A DNA stretch of 64,000 nt from the NCBI GenBank assembly GCA_947000775.1, contig CAMQGK010000516.1:372001-436000 (forward strand), given 5' to 3'. Below are positions 10,401 through 22,400 of this stretch, in pieces. Source of the DNA: Pterois miles (lineage: Eukaryota > Chordata > Actinopteri > Perciformes > Scorpaenidae). Each line of letters begins with the position of its first letter. Positions within the stretch are counted from its first letter, which is position 1. Under the pieces are notes generated by a model that saw only the letters and a list, made by a program, of their open reading frames with translations, was not told where the DNA came from and ran no database searches. Made by a program: the position numbers and the translations under genes.

Positions 10401-13400
10401 TGTGTAACCTGCCAGGCTACAGATTGATCTTTTTCTATGCACCAGGCATTGGGATGAGTAGATGTCATCTTGGGGTCAAGTATCCATTCTTGACCTTGTA
10501 CCCAATATTTGAGAACAATCACACTACAATTAGTAAAATATAAATATACGCGTCAGGATCTTGTAACATTAGTATTCACAGCAGGTAGCCTTGACAGTCT
10601 CAAATGACTTTCTATTTCCTGGAAATCTAAACCTCATGAGATTGTACAACAGTCTGCAAAGGAGGAGGAAGTTAAGCTGGGAATGAAACTGCACTACACA
10701 GTATTTTAATGTAAACTAAGTGAGACTGCAACAGAGAATAACACCTTTTCCTCACTGATATGCTGCACATCCACTCTGTACACAAAATGAAGTGCTGGTG
10801 TCTGGTAGTATGCAACCTGCAGTGACAGCAGTGAGCAGCACCATGTCCACAGAAAGGCGGACTTGAACATTTTTGCTGTTGTTTCCTCAACGTTAGCGTC
10901 CTTTGGTATGAAACACAACAGGCCGTGTGTCTAGTTTACCGATGTATACAGCTGTAATACAAACTGAATCCTGGTGCTGCAAAAAGCTCATGTAAGACTG
11001 AAATGTTATTTTCCCGCTGCATAAGATGTGTTCAGGAGCCACAGTGCGTTACAGTAATGTGATCATTTTGACTGAGTGATGTATGGGACAGTTTAAAATG
11101 AATTACATACAGCACTTATCTCAGTAACACTCTGTTACTTTAACTTTTGGGGGTCAGCTTGTTCGTTGTTTTACAGTTTACTGGGAGCATGATGAGGGAT
11201 TAATTTAGTTTTGGCTTTGGCCTTTGACGATCTGCACATGATTTACATGATTTACATTCCAGAATTTCAAACAATGCCACTGTTTATTTGAACCCCATTT
11301 CACAATGACATTTTTCCCTGTTTAGTCAATTTTCAGGGGTTACTACTGCAAATCCTGCTCTGGAGAAGGGTCAGGAAGCCCTGGGATAAAATCAAAGTTA
11401 ACCAACTTTGGAATATGCCAGGACTGTGCCAGTTCAAAAGTTTTTTTAGCTACAGGCTAAACCCCCGGACTAACAGCTCTCTTCGCCCCAGGCTAACAGC
11501 TCCCTTAGTTCTGGGCTAACAGCTACTGTAGTGGATGATGACTGAAAGATGAAGAATATGAAAGGTGATAATGAAAATAATGATGAATCCACAGTACACA
11601 TCTTAACTTTTACATCCTTCTAGAAACTGTTTGTTTGACCTTTCAGGGCGCTAAGTGGTGAGACAACCAGCCTGGTGAAACTCACTAGATAACAACCCAA
11701 TATAGTCCTGACCAGATGAAGTTTTTAGGACTTACAGGTCAACAGGTCAAATACTTGGTCCTCGTCTCGCAGAGAAGTGGTAAAACACAGAGACATTATG
11801 GAGGCAGAGCAATCTAATTCTAACATTACAGTGTACATGAATTGATGTGTTATGCTTTACTAACATGTGCTCTAGTGGCAGGAAGTTGTTGACATAAAGC
11901 AAGTTAAAATAGTTGCTTGTTGTAGACCAAAACCTTCTCTTTAATCTTAATCAGGTCACTATATCTGGGTGCATCAATACTTTACATGTGTATTTTATTC
12001 ACAAATTATAGGTGATCTTAAACATAGAGTTGGGTGCACACTAATGCCTAGTTAATGTTATATTTGATATATATTTTAATCTAGTTGAAGTGTATTACAC
12101 CATTTTATGCTGATTGTGCACAATACATAAATTGATTCATTTTATTACACATGATCAGAATATATAGATTTCATTTCATGATAATCAACTCTGTTTACAA
12201 GTTTCATCCGTGTGACGTAATTGTTTCTTTAAATTCTTTAAATTGTGATTCATTTTAATTCAGTTGATCAAGTTTTATTCAGTGGTTGATGTCTTGTGTT
12301 TGGTATGTATTTGAAAGAGATGAAACCCCAGATTTGAAGAAAATGTGGAAGAATTAATCATGTTGAAACAAGTCAATTAGATTAATCGCACAAAATAAGT
12401 TTTACTAAAGAATCAGAATAGTTTTTCATATGGGAGGAGAATTCTGTTCTCCCACCAACTAAGCGCCGCACCCCCTTTCTCAACTGATAATAATTAGATT
12501 CACACATTTAGTCCCCCTAAGGACACTCCAAGGACACAGGTTTTCCATCCTGAGGACTCTGGTCCAACACCTCATACCTGGCTGATACCGGCACCCGGCC
12601 TATCTGAAAGGAGGCTTTGAACCTTTGGACTTGATCCAGTCCGGCTAAAGAAACGAATGCTGTTCTGCTACGCTGTCTCTCTGCTCGTCTGAGCCCTATT
12701 TATTTACAACAGTTTGTTGTTTTTTGTTGTTGCCACTCTACCCTGATGGCTGAAACAGCCAGCTGCTGAAGCCTGAAGCACCTCCGCTGTATCTAACTTG
12801 CTGGCGAATCCCAGCCATTGTGAAGAGAGACTTAAAGAAACTACTATTCAAATCACTGTTCACCAGGCCAAGAACTCCGTAGCAACCCTGAGATTATGAG
12901 ATGCAACTGATTAATATCAAATTTAATTAAAACTGGGTGGTACCCCAGGTAAATCCTGATATTGAAGTTAACAGTGGGTAATATCTGAAGTTGAATGTTA
13001 CCACTTCCCTTCACATTTTATAATATTTTGTCTTACAATTAATAATTTGGGATTATTAATTGTGAATATATAAATCACAGGCTCCCAACTACAGCCCAGT
13101 ATACTCTCCCCAATTTGGCACAACCCTGACTTGTAACTTGTAAACAATAAAATACCTCTCTATCTCAGCACATGGGAAGAGAAAGGAGTCACCCATCTCC
13201 ATTACCTTCTCCAAGATAACATACTTATGACATATACAGACCTATTCCAAACATTTGAAATAAGAAATGGAAATTTCCTCCAATACCTACAGGTTAGGTG
13301 CACAGTTACAAAGAGAATTCCATCGCTTCTGACTACTTCACAGCCACCAGATTTACAACCACCTGAATTTATTAAATACATCACGAAACTGTCCTCAAAC

Positions 13401-16400
13401 AGTAAGAAAAATCTCTCAAATTTATAGTTTACTCTCAAAGACAGACTCTATTCTTCCAATTCCAAAATGGGAAAATGACTTGTCTACAACTTTTGATCAT
13501 GATTTTTGGACATAGATCTGTCAAAACACATTTAAGATGACAAAAAAATACCAACTTACAACTGATCCAATGTAAGGTTCTCCACAGAACACATGTAACA
13601 CAATATAAATTGCACAAAATGGGCTTCTCGCAATCCGACATATGTACTCATTGCACTCAAAACACAGCCGACACTTATTTCCATGCTCTTTGGCTGTGTT
13701 CACCCGTCTATCAGTTTTGGGCAATAGTCACAGAGACACTCTCCTCTATTTTGGACTGCAGGATCCTGCATTCTCCAAACCTTTGCTTAATTGGTGATCT
13801 AACATTAACAGCCCTACCAGACACACAATTGCAACCTGCACTTGTAGCTCTTGCCATTGCCAAGAAAACTATTTTGGTTAACTGGAAGGATAAGAAAGCC
13901 CTCAACATCACCCATTGGCTGAACCTCCTCATTGAACACATTTCACTTGAGAAAATGTCTGCCACCCGACAAACCAATTGGCATCATTTACATTTATCTT
14001 TTGTCTGTTAGTGTATGCCACTCCTCTCATAAATTGTATGTGCCTCTGGTCGGTACCTTAACTCCTGTCTCCTTGGCTAGGTTGCAGGGTTTTTTTTGTT
14101 TTTTTTGGTGTTGTTGTTGTTGTTGTTTTTTTTCTTCTCATCAAGGAATGAAGGTGCCATGAGCTCCAAAGCCAGGTGCATGCATTAGGGGTGATCCCCT
14201 AATTGTGTACTTGTGTGCCGTCACCGGAGATCAAGTACTGTGGGTCTTCAGGGGCGTTCCGTTCTCCCTTCCGGGTCGGGGTGCGTACGGCTGGCCGCTG
14301 GTGCATCTATGGTGGCCGCTGGCGGGGGGGCCCTCATGCCCTGTGCCCTCTGGGATTGTCCTGGGCGCCCTGGGAGTGTTGGTTTGCCGTCCCCTCTCGG
14401 TCCTTGGGTTGGCGTGTTTCTCTGTGGCCCTGGTGGCTCTTCTGGGGTGCCTCCGGGTTCTCCCGCTCTGTGTGGCGGGGGGCACTTGGCCGTCCGGGCC
14501 TTGCTGGGCCACTTTAGCCGCTCTGGGCTTTGGTGTCCATCACATATGCATGTTTGTTCAGGGCTTTGCAGCTCCTGTCGAGTCCCACTGTTGAGATCTA
14601 GCGAGACCTGCCAGAATGTGCTGAGTTGCTCTTCAGCCTTCACACTAAACTTCACCTCTACACATTCTTCCCTCACTTGCGTCTTCTGGCAGCCTACTCT
14701 ATACTATCAGAACAGACACAAGAAAAAACATTAATTGTGAATATAAATTTTGATATTAATTAATGATTAATTGTTAATCTGCTGAATGTAATAATGCAAT
14801 AATGCTACACTACCTTAGTCCCGGGCTAACAGCTCACTTAGCGCAGGGTAAGTGCAATGTGAAAAGCCTGTTATACACATGTTGTGTGTTCATCACTGGC
14901 TTGCTCACGTTAGCCACATGTGCACCTACATTTAGGGGTCATGTAGTTTTGTTTAGCGTTGGAAGGTGTGTGAATCTTGCAGCTGAGGTTAATACTTGAT
15001 TTAGAGTGGTATGCAGTCACCGAGGCTAAGCTAGCTGCTGCTGGATGGTCAGTAAATCCAAATACAAAAAAAAAAAACATTACAAAAGAGATGATCTGTG
15101 GGTGTGGAGGATTTGGAGTTGTTTTAAAGGCAATGAGTAACACATAATCTTTGCTTTTAAGTTTTTTTTTTATTTAATTTGTAAGGTTATGTCAGTAATT
15201 TGTCAATGAATAACTTGTTATGAGTATTTGATTACTGTTCTCAAGTAACTTGCTCATAAAGTAACTTGCTCATAAAGTTCTCATGAGGAACATATTAGCA
15301 TTCCATTACAGCTGAAAAAACAGTGGATAGAGAAAGTCTCCACACCCCTGTTAAAATGCCAGGTTTTTGTGATTTAAAAAATGAGACCACAATAAATCAT
15401 TTCAGAACTTTTTCCACATTTAATGTGTACTATAACTTGTACAATTGACTGTACTGTTCAATTGAACAAGAAACTGAAATCTTTTGGCGGGAAAAATGAA
15501 AATAAAAAACTAAAATAATGTGGTTGCATAAGTGTGCACACCCTCGTATAATTGGGGATGTGATTGTTCAGAATGAACCAATCACATTCAAATGCATGTT
15601 AAAAACCTGCCATCATTAAAGTGACTGATTAACCCCAAATAAGGTTCAGCTGTTCTAGTAGGATTTTCCTCACATTTACTTAGTTGCCTCTTACACTTAA
15701 AGCCATGGGCTGCAAAGAGCTTACAAAGCATCAAAGCAATCTCATTGTTGAAAGATATCAGTCAGGAGAACGGTACAAAAGAGTTTCCAAGACATTAGAT
15801 ATGCTGTAAAACACAGTGAAGACAGTCATTAACAAGTGGAGAAAATATCTGCTTTGCCCGTTTTGAGATTGGGACACCAGCAGCATGAACGCCTCACCGA
15901 CCAGCAGCCACATCCTCACAGTGCAGGCACAGGAGGTAAGGCGCACTCTGCGGGCAGTGAATCCCAGAAAAGCTGCAGGACCAGACGGTGTGATTGGAAG
16001 GGTGCTGAGGGATTGTGCTGACCAACTGGCTGATGTGTTCACGGACATATTCAACCAGTCCCTATCCCAGTGTTTAATCCCATCCTGCCTGAAATCCTCC
16101 ACAATCATTCCTCTACCGAAATAGACCAACGCCAGCACCCCCAATGACTTCAGGCCAGTGGCACTTACACCCATAAGTATTTTGAGAAACTGGTCAGGGC
16201 TCACATCACAACAAGCCTGCCACAGACATTTGATCCACACCAGTTCGCATACAGGGCAAACAGGTCTACAGAAGACGCCATTGTCACAGCTCTACACACC
16301 ACACTCTCACATGTGGACCAGAAAGGGAACTACGCCAGGCTGCTCTTCATAGACTTTAGCTCTGCCTTTAATACCATCATACCAAGCAGACTGGTTACCA

Positions 16401-19400
16401 AACTACTGGACTTGGGTTTCTCACAGCACACAAGCAACTGGATTTACAACTTCCTGACAGACCGTTCGCAGAGGGTGAGAGTAGGACCCCATCTCATCAG
16501 TACGGGCACCCCACAGGGCTGCGTGCTGAGCCCCCTTCTTTACACCCTCTATACCCTACTGCACCCCCAACTATCCGTGCAACGCCATCATTAAGTTTGC
16601 CGACGATACAACGGTAGCAGGACTTATCTCGGGAGGAGATGAGACAGCATACAAGGAGGAGGTGGTAAGGCTGACAGCATGGTGCTCCATGAACAATCTC
16701 ATTCTCAACACCTCCAAGACAAAAGAGCTGATAGTTGATTTCAGGAAGAGGAAACCGGACATTCAGCCTATTGTCATAAATGGGGACAGAGTGGAGATGG
16801 TCTCAGACTTCAGATTCCTGGGCATTAACATTCAATAGGATCTGTCCTGGATAGCAAACACCACAGCACTGCTGGAAAAGGCACAACAGAGACTGTATTT
16901 CCTGAGAATACTCATACTTGATGTCCTTCTACCACAGTCAGTGCTGAGCTCCGGCATTATGCTGTGGTTCTCCAGCTGCACGGCAGCAGAAAGGAAGGCC
17001 CTGCAGAGGGTCATCAACACTGCAAAAAGGATCATCGGCTGCCCTCTTCCATCTCTTGAGGACATCTACAACATACGTTGCCTCAGGAGAGGCCACAGCG
17101 TCATCAGAGATCCATCCCACCCTGGTCACCACCTCTTTGAACTGTTGCCCTCAGAGAGGCGTTGCAGGACCATTAAAGCAAAAACAAACAGCTTCTATCC
17201 CAGAGCTGTCATCGCGCTAAACTCCACGCAATTCCACAATACTTGAACATTCACAATATACACCCTCTCGGTGCAATATTCAGAGGCCTGTGCAATATTC
17301 CTGTGTAGCATATGTTTATATTTTCAGTACAGTGTTATTTTATGTTATCATATATTTTATATTTTACTATATTTAACAATTTATAGTTACACTGTAAAGA
17401 ATTTCACTGTAAAATAACAGTAAATTACTGGCGTCCCTGCTGCCAGTAATTTACTGTTATTTTACAATGCACCTACTGTAATTTATTTTAACAGTATAGT
17501 ACTGTATTTTGAATTACAGTACATGACAGTAGGATAACTGTGTTATGATAATTTTACAGTATACACCATTTTATTTACAAATGATATTAAATCTGTTATT
17601 TTGCATTTAATTCCTATAAATCCCCACAAATTAAAAAGTAGCTTATAACATCATACAGGGCTTTTGAAATTCTGGACTGAACAGCAAGTCAATCTGGGCC
17701 CATGTCCATCCTCATGTTTAAGATAAGATAAGATAAGATAAGATAAGATATTATTTATTATTGGTCCCACAGTGGGGAAATTCACACATTACAGCAGCAA
17801 AGTGGATAGTGCAATAAAGACAAGAAGCATAGATTTAAAAACAGTATTAATACAATAAAATAAATAAATTAGTATATACATAATAGAAAAAGTAAGTAAA
17901 GCCAGAAGTATGTCCTTTATATCAATAAATAAGTTTGTTGTGAATGTGACTGTGATTGTGGTTTTACTGGGAGCAGTGCTGGTTGTGGAGTCTAACAGCT
18001 GCAGGCAGGAAGGACCTTCTGTAACGCTCCTTCGTACACTTGTCACTGAAGGAGCTCTCCAGAGCGCTGATGGTGTCTCTCATGGGGTGGGAGTCCTTCT
18101 CCATCATGGATGACAGCTTAGCCATCGTCCTCCTCTCTCCCACCACCTGCACTGTGTCCAGAGAGCATCCCAGGACAGAGCTGGCCCTTTTGATAATCTT
18201 ATCCAGCCTCTTCCTGTCTGCAGCTGTGATGCTGCTGCCCCAGCAAACCACTCCATAAAATATGGCTGATGCCACCACAGTGTCATAAAAAGTTTTCAGG
18301 AGTGTCCCCTGCACTCCAAAAGACCTCAGTCTCCTGAGCAGATACAGTCTGCTCTGGCCTTTTTTATGGAGTTCAGAGGAATTTGTGGTCCACTCCAGTT
18401 TATTGTTCAAGTGAACACCCAGGTATTTATAAGATGTCACCATCTCAACGTCTGATCCCTGGATGTTCACCGGTGTTGGAGGGGGATGAGTTTGCCTGCG
18501 GAAATCCACCACCAGCTCTTTAGTTTTCCCTGCGTTGATCTGGAGGTGGTTCCGCAGGCACCAGTCCACGAAGTCCTGGGAAAGTTTTCTGTACCCCCCA
18601 TTGTCCCCATCAGTGATGAGGCCGACGATAGAAGAGTCGTCAGAGAACTTCTGCAGGTGACAGGTTGGTGAGTTGTAAGTGAAGTCTGCAGTGTAGAGCG
18701 TGAAGAGGAACGGAGCCAGAACCGTTCCCTGCGGGGACCCCCACACTGCAGACCACCGTGTCTGAAGTGAAGTCCTGTGTCCTCACATACTGTGGGCGGT
18801 TTGTGAGGTAGTCCAGTACCCAGGATGTAAGATGGTGATCTACCCCTGCAGTCTCCAGTTTGTCCCCCAGAAGTGTCGGCTGGATGGTGTTGAAAGCACT
18901 GGAGAAATCAAAGAACATGATCCTCACAGTGCTGCCAGGTTTCTCCAAGTGAGACAGAGCTCGGTCTACAAGGAAGATGACAGCATCATCCACCCCAATG
19001 CCAGGTTGATAGGCAAACTGTAGTGGGTCCATGGATGGACTCACCACAGGGCGGAGATTTGGAGGACCAGGCGCTCCAGGGCCTTCATCAGGTGGGATGT
19101 TAATGCCACCGGCCTGAAGCTGCTGGGGTCCTTGGGGTGTGGGGTCTTGGGCACAGGTACCACGCAGGATGTCTTCCACAGTTGTGGTACCTTCCTCAGC
19201 TTCAGGCTCAGGTTAAATAGATGTCCAAAAGTCCCACACAGCTGGTCTGCACAGGACTTCAGGAGCCTTGAGCTGATGCCATTTGGACCCGTAGCCTTCC
19301 TCACATTCATCTTCTTGAGCTGGTTCTTCACCTGAAGTGTTGTGAAGGACAAACTGGAGCAGGGGGGCTCCATGTTTATCAGCAGGTAACATTCACAAGT

Positions 19401-22400
19401 CCTACTATTAATATGTAAGACATGAATTTTCTTGTATTTCACTTTGTGTATCTTCTTGTGCTTGTGCTTCTCCTTAAGCCTATCACAAAGGCATCCAGCA
19501 ACATGCTTCCACCACTATTTGCCTGTCTGTGCCAAGTGAAAAAAGTAGCAGGTCAAGCTAGCAGAGGAGACTGAGGAGAGTAACACAGGAATATTTCTAC
19601 TTCACTCAGCAGTTGGTCTACAAAACAAGGTAGACAGAGCTACCACAACAGACTTCAATTTGATGTGTGAATGTGAAGCAGCCTGGCCTAATATTTTGTT
19701 TCTGCAAGCACGAAATCACACAGGCAACACTGTTTGGATCCTCAGGTTGAGTGAGGTCCAGAACCACTGTTTATCACCACAGGTGCCACCACAGAAAATA
19801 AAATGCAGATCTTCAAAATAGTCACCTTTACTGTCTATTTTTCAGCTGGCTTCAATTGAGTCTAAGGATACCCTAATGTTACCTTATTTACAAAACTATT
19901 TCATGAAAGGCTGTAAATCAGATTTACTGTTAATAGGCTGGCCTATATTTGTCAGAACCTTTAAATGAAATTAAATGAGTAAATGATAAGATGCTAACAC
20001 ACCTTACAAAGGTTAGAAACAACACCAGATTGCTAACGTTAGCTAGTTCAAGCTTGCTAAATTACAGAGCTTACTTTGCCAATTTTAGCAGCCTGACCAG
20101 GTGAAACAGACCTAATGAAATATATTATAATGTCAACTGTTCAATAATTATGCAGACAAATTAATACTGGACACTGACAGTATTGGGAGATAAAAAATAA
20201 CTTTACCTCTTTGTTTGAAGTCCACATGAACTGCCTGCCATGTGCTTGCCTGCCTTTCCCCACCCTTGACAGAAAATATTGTTTTATACTGTTAAATTAC
20301 AGTTTGTTATTCTTAACCAAGCATTAACTATTAATTTACATGTGGGGATGAATATTTAACAGTATTTTACATCTTTTTTAAAAATTACGGTAACATACTG
20401 TTCTGACATCGGAAATTTACAGTAATCCATATTTTTATGCTGTTAAATTACAGTTATCTACTGTTATTGTTAACTGACTGATTTAACTGTTAATTTACAT
20501 GCTGTGGATGAATATTTAAAAGTATTTTACAATTATTATAAGAAACAGTGAGATACTTTTTTAAATTCACCGTAAATTTACAGAAATTTGTTACAGTGTA
20601 CAGTTGTTTTTATTATTTTGTTTTAACTTACACTTTTTTATACTGGATCTGTGAGAGCTGCTACTTCAATTTCATTGTGCTGGTGCAATGACAATTCTGA
20701 TATGGCACAGTGATGCCCCTTCAAAATTGACGAAAAGACAAATAGAAAACTGGTCAGGCAGGCTGCCAAGAGGCCTACAACAACATTAAAGGAGCTTCAG
20801 GAATTTGTGGCAAGTACTAAATTGTGTACTACATGTGACATAAATCTCCCGTATTCTTCATATGTCTGAGCTATTGGGTAGGATGGCAAGACAGAAGCCT
20901 TTCCTTACCAAGAAAACATTCAAGCCAGGCTAAATTTAACAAAACATACACTGAGTCTCCCAAAAGCATGTAGGAAAATGTGCTGTGGTCTGATGACACG
21001 AAGGTTGAACTTTTTGGTTATAATTCCAAAAGGTATGTTTGGTGCAGAAACAACACAGCTCATCACCCAAAGAACACCATACCCACAGTGAAGCATGGTG
21101 GTGGCAGCATTATGCTGTGGGGCTGTTTTTCTTCAGCTGGACCTGAGGCTTTAGTCAAGGTGGAGGGAATTCTGAACAGCTGTAAATACCAGTCAGTTTT
21201 AGCACAAAACTTTCAGGCGTCTGCTAGAAAGCTGAAGATGAAGAGGCATTTTACCTTTTAGCAAAAAAAAGCCCCAAAGCACACATCCAAACCAACAAAA
21301 GAAGGCTTCACCAGAAGAAGATTAAAGTTTTGGAATGGCCCAGACATTGCCCAGACCTGAATCCTATTGAAAATCTGTGGGGTGACCTGAAGAGGGATTT
21401 CAGCTTTCAGGAGATGCCCTCACAATCTGATTGATTTGGAGCTCTTTTGCAAGCATGAGTGGGCAAATATTGCCAAGTCAAGATGTGCCATGCTGATAGA
21501 CTCCTACCCAAAAAGACTGAGTACTGTAATAGAATCAAAAGGTGCTTCAACAAAATGTTAGTTTAAGGGTGTGCATGTTTATGCAGCCAGGTAATTGGAA
21601 GTTTTATATTTTTTTTTTTTTTTTCTGCAAAACTGTTGCAGCTTGTTTGTCAATTGAATTAAAGAGGTTATAGGTCATATTAAAGGTGGAAAAAGTTCAG
21701 AAATGATGTATCATGATCTTATTTTTTTCTCATCTGTCAAATCATTTTGGCTTCATGCGCCACTGAGCAACTCTTATAGGACTGAATGGGAGGTGAAACA
21801 TTCCCGAATTTCTACAGTAAACAAACAAGTTTCACCCTCTGATATCCCCAATAGATCCGTTTTTGTCTTTTTCAGGGGCATACAGGGGGTATTTTGGGGA
21901 AGATAGCATGTCAACAGTAGATGTCACATAAAAGTAGTGTATATCATCTGAAAGCTGGGAACCTGAAGATTAATTTGAGGGTGTCAAGTTGTTCTAGTCA
22001 AAAATCAGAAATAAACACTGTTAATTAATTAATTAATTTAAATGAATAGCAAAAGTGTATAAGGGATTAGAACATTATAAGTATAAGATGACCATCAGCA
22101 TGCTCTATTATGTCTCATAAGTTGTTGCGGCAATTTTTGAGTTGATACCGTTTGTTACACAGATTTGGTGTGAAATTTAACCATGAAATTTTTACCACTC
22201 AAGAATTGAAAAATGATCAAAATCCAAAATCCATCCAAACCACATTAAGACATCAAGACCTTGATGAACACCACAGAAATAGCCATGCTTTGATTTGCGA
22301 TCAAAAACTTTTGATGGAGATTTCTGTGAGAACTGCATTTTTCAGGTGGTTGTTACTTCTGTTGTGTTAACTGCTCAGAACCCCCCCCCCCCATAATATA

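Larger units (their letters stand above)
7434..12420. other. Intron 1, first part: mostly unique AT-rich DNA
   Basis: No exon was found. Small features include a tandem duplication of TTTGTGAGAAATGTGAG at about 8715-8748, a perfect 11-bp hairpin at 10372-10397, and a short minisatellite of GGCTAACAGCT units at about 11452-11530. Open frames here lack recognisable domains. Confidence 0.55.
17389..20611. mobile_element. TIR DNA element (CACTGTAA...TTACAGTG) inserted in the LINE
   Basis: The ends read TACACTGTAAAGAATTTCAC and, inverted, TACACTGTAACAAATTTC. If the outer TA is the target duplication, the element runs CACTGTAA...TTACAGTG. Arms are about 17389-17720 and 19371-20611. Both carry many subterminal copies of TTACAGTA or TAAATTACAG. 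No transposase is visible, so it is non-autonomous. Removing it restores the LINE 3' untranslated region. Confidence 0.8.
15849..20703 (+). mobile_element. LINE (L2/CR1/Rex-type RT) inserted in the Tc1; itself split
   Basis: The body is 15849-17388 and the 3' end resumes at about 20612-20703 (GTGAGAGCTGCTACTTCAAT, then ATTGTGCTGGTGCAATGACA, a LINE 3'-end type). The + strand encodes reverse transcriptase blocks KAAGPDGV, LFIDFSSAFNTI, STGTPQGCVLSPLLYTL and, after a frameshift, KFADDTTVAGLI with the catalytic DD near 16600, then thumb and C-terminal sequence to a stop near 17246. It lacks its 5' part and has several stops and shifts. Confidence 0.88.
15320..21735 (+). mobile_element. Tc1-like transposon, split by a nest of later insertions
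   Basis: The left arm is 15320-15848 and the right arm 20704-21735. The arms rejoin cleanly at ...GTGGAGAAAATAT|GGCACAGTGATGCC, a continuous Tc1 transposase segment. The left arm has the transposase start (ATG 15705, then QSNLIVERYQSGERYKRVSK, early stop). The right arm has VLWSDDTKVELFG, GGGSIMLWGCFSSAG, then in another frame RHCPDLNPIENLWGDLK, the DDE-domain landmarks. Inverted terminal regions share ATCATTTC(A/T)GAACTTTTTCCAC; the right one is truncated. The transposase has stops and frameshifts and is inactive. Confidence 0.9.

Noticed and set aside
14203..14734. Overlapping long open frames on both strands
   Set aside because: They sit in a GC-rich block within an L1 3' region, show no domains, and are open in several frames at once as expected from composition.
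17964..18746. 260-codon minus-strand frame as a host gene
   Set aside because: It is reverse-transcriptase sequence within a LINE bounded by a target duplication.
20980..21261. Transposase frame as an active gene
   Set aside because: It is one piece of a Tc1 transposase broken by stops, frameshifts and a 4.8-kb insertion.
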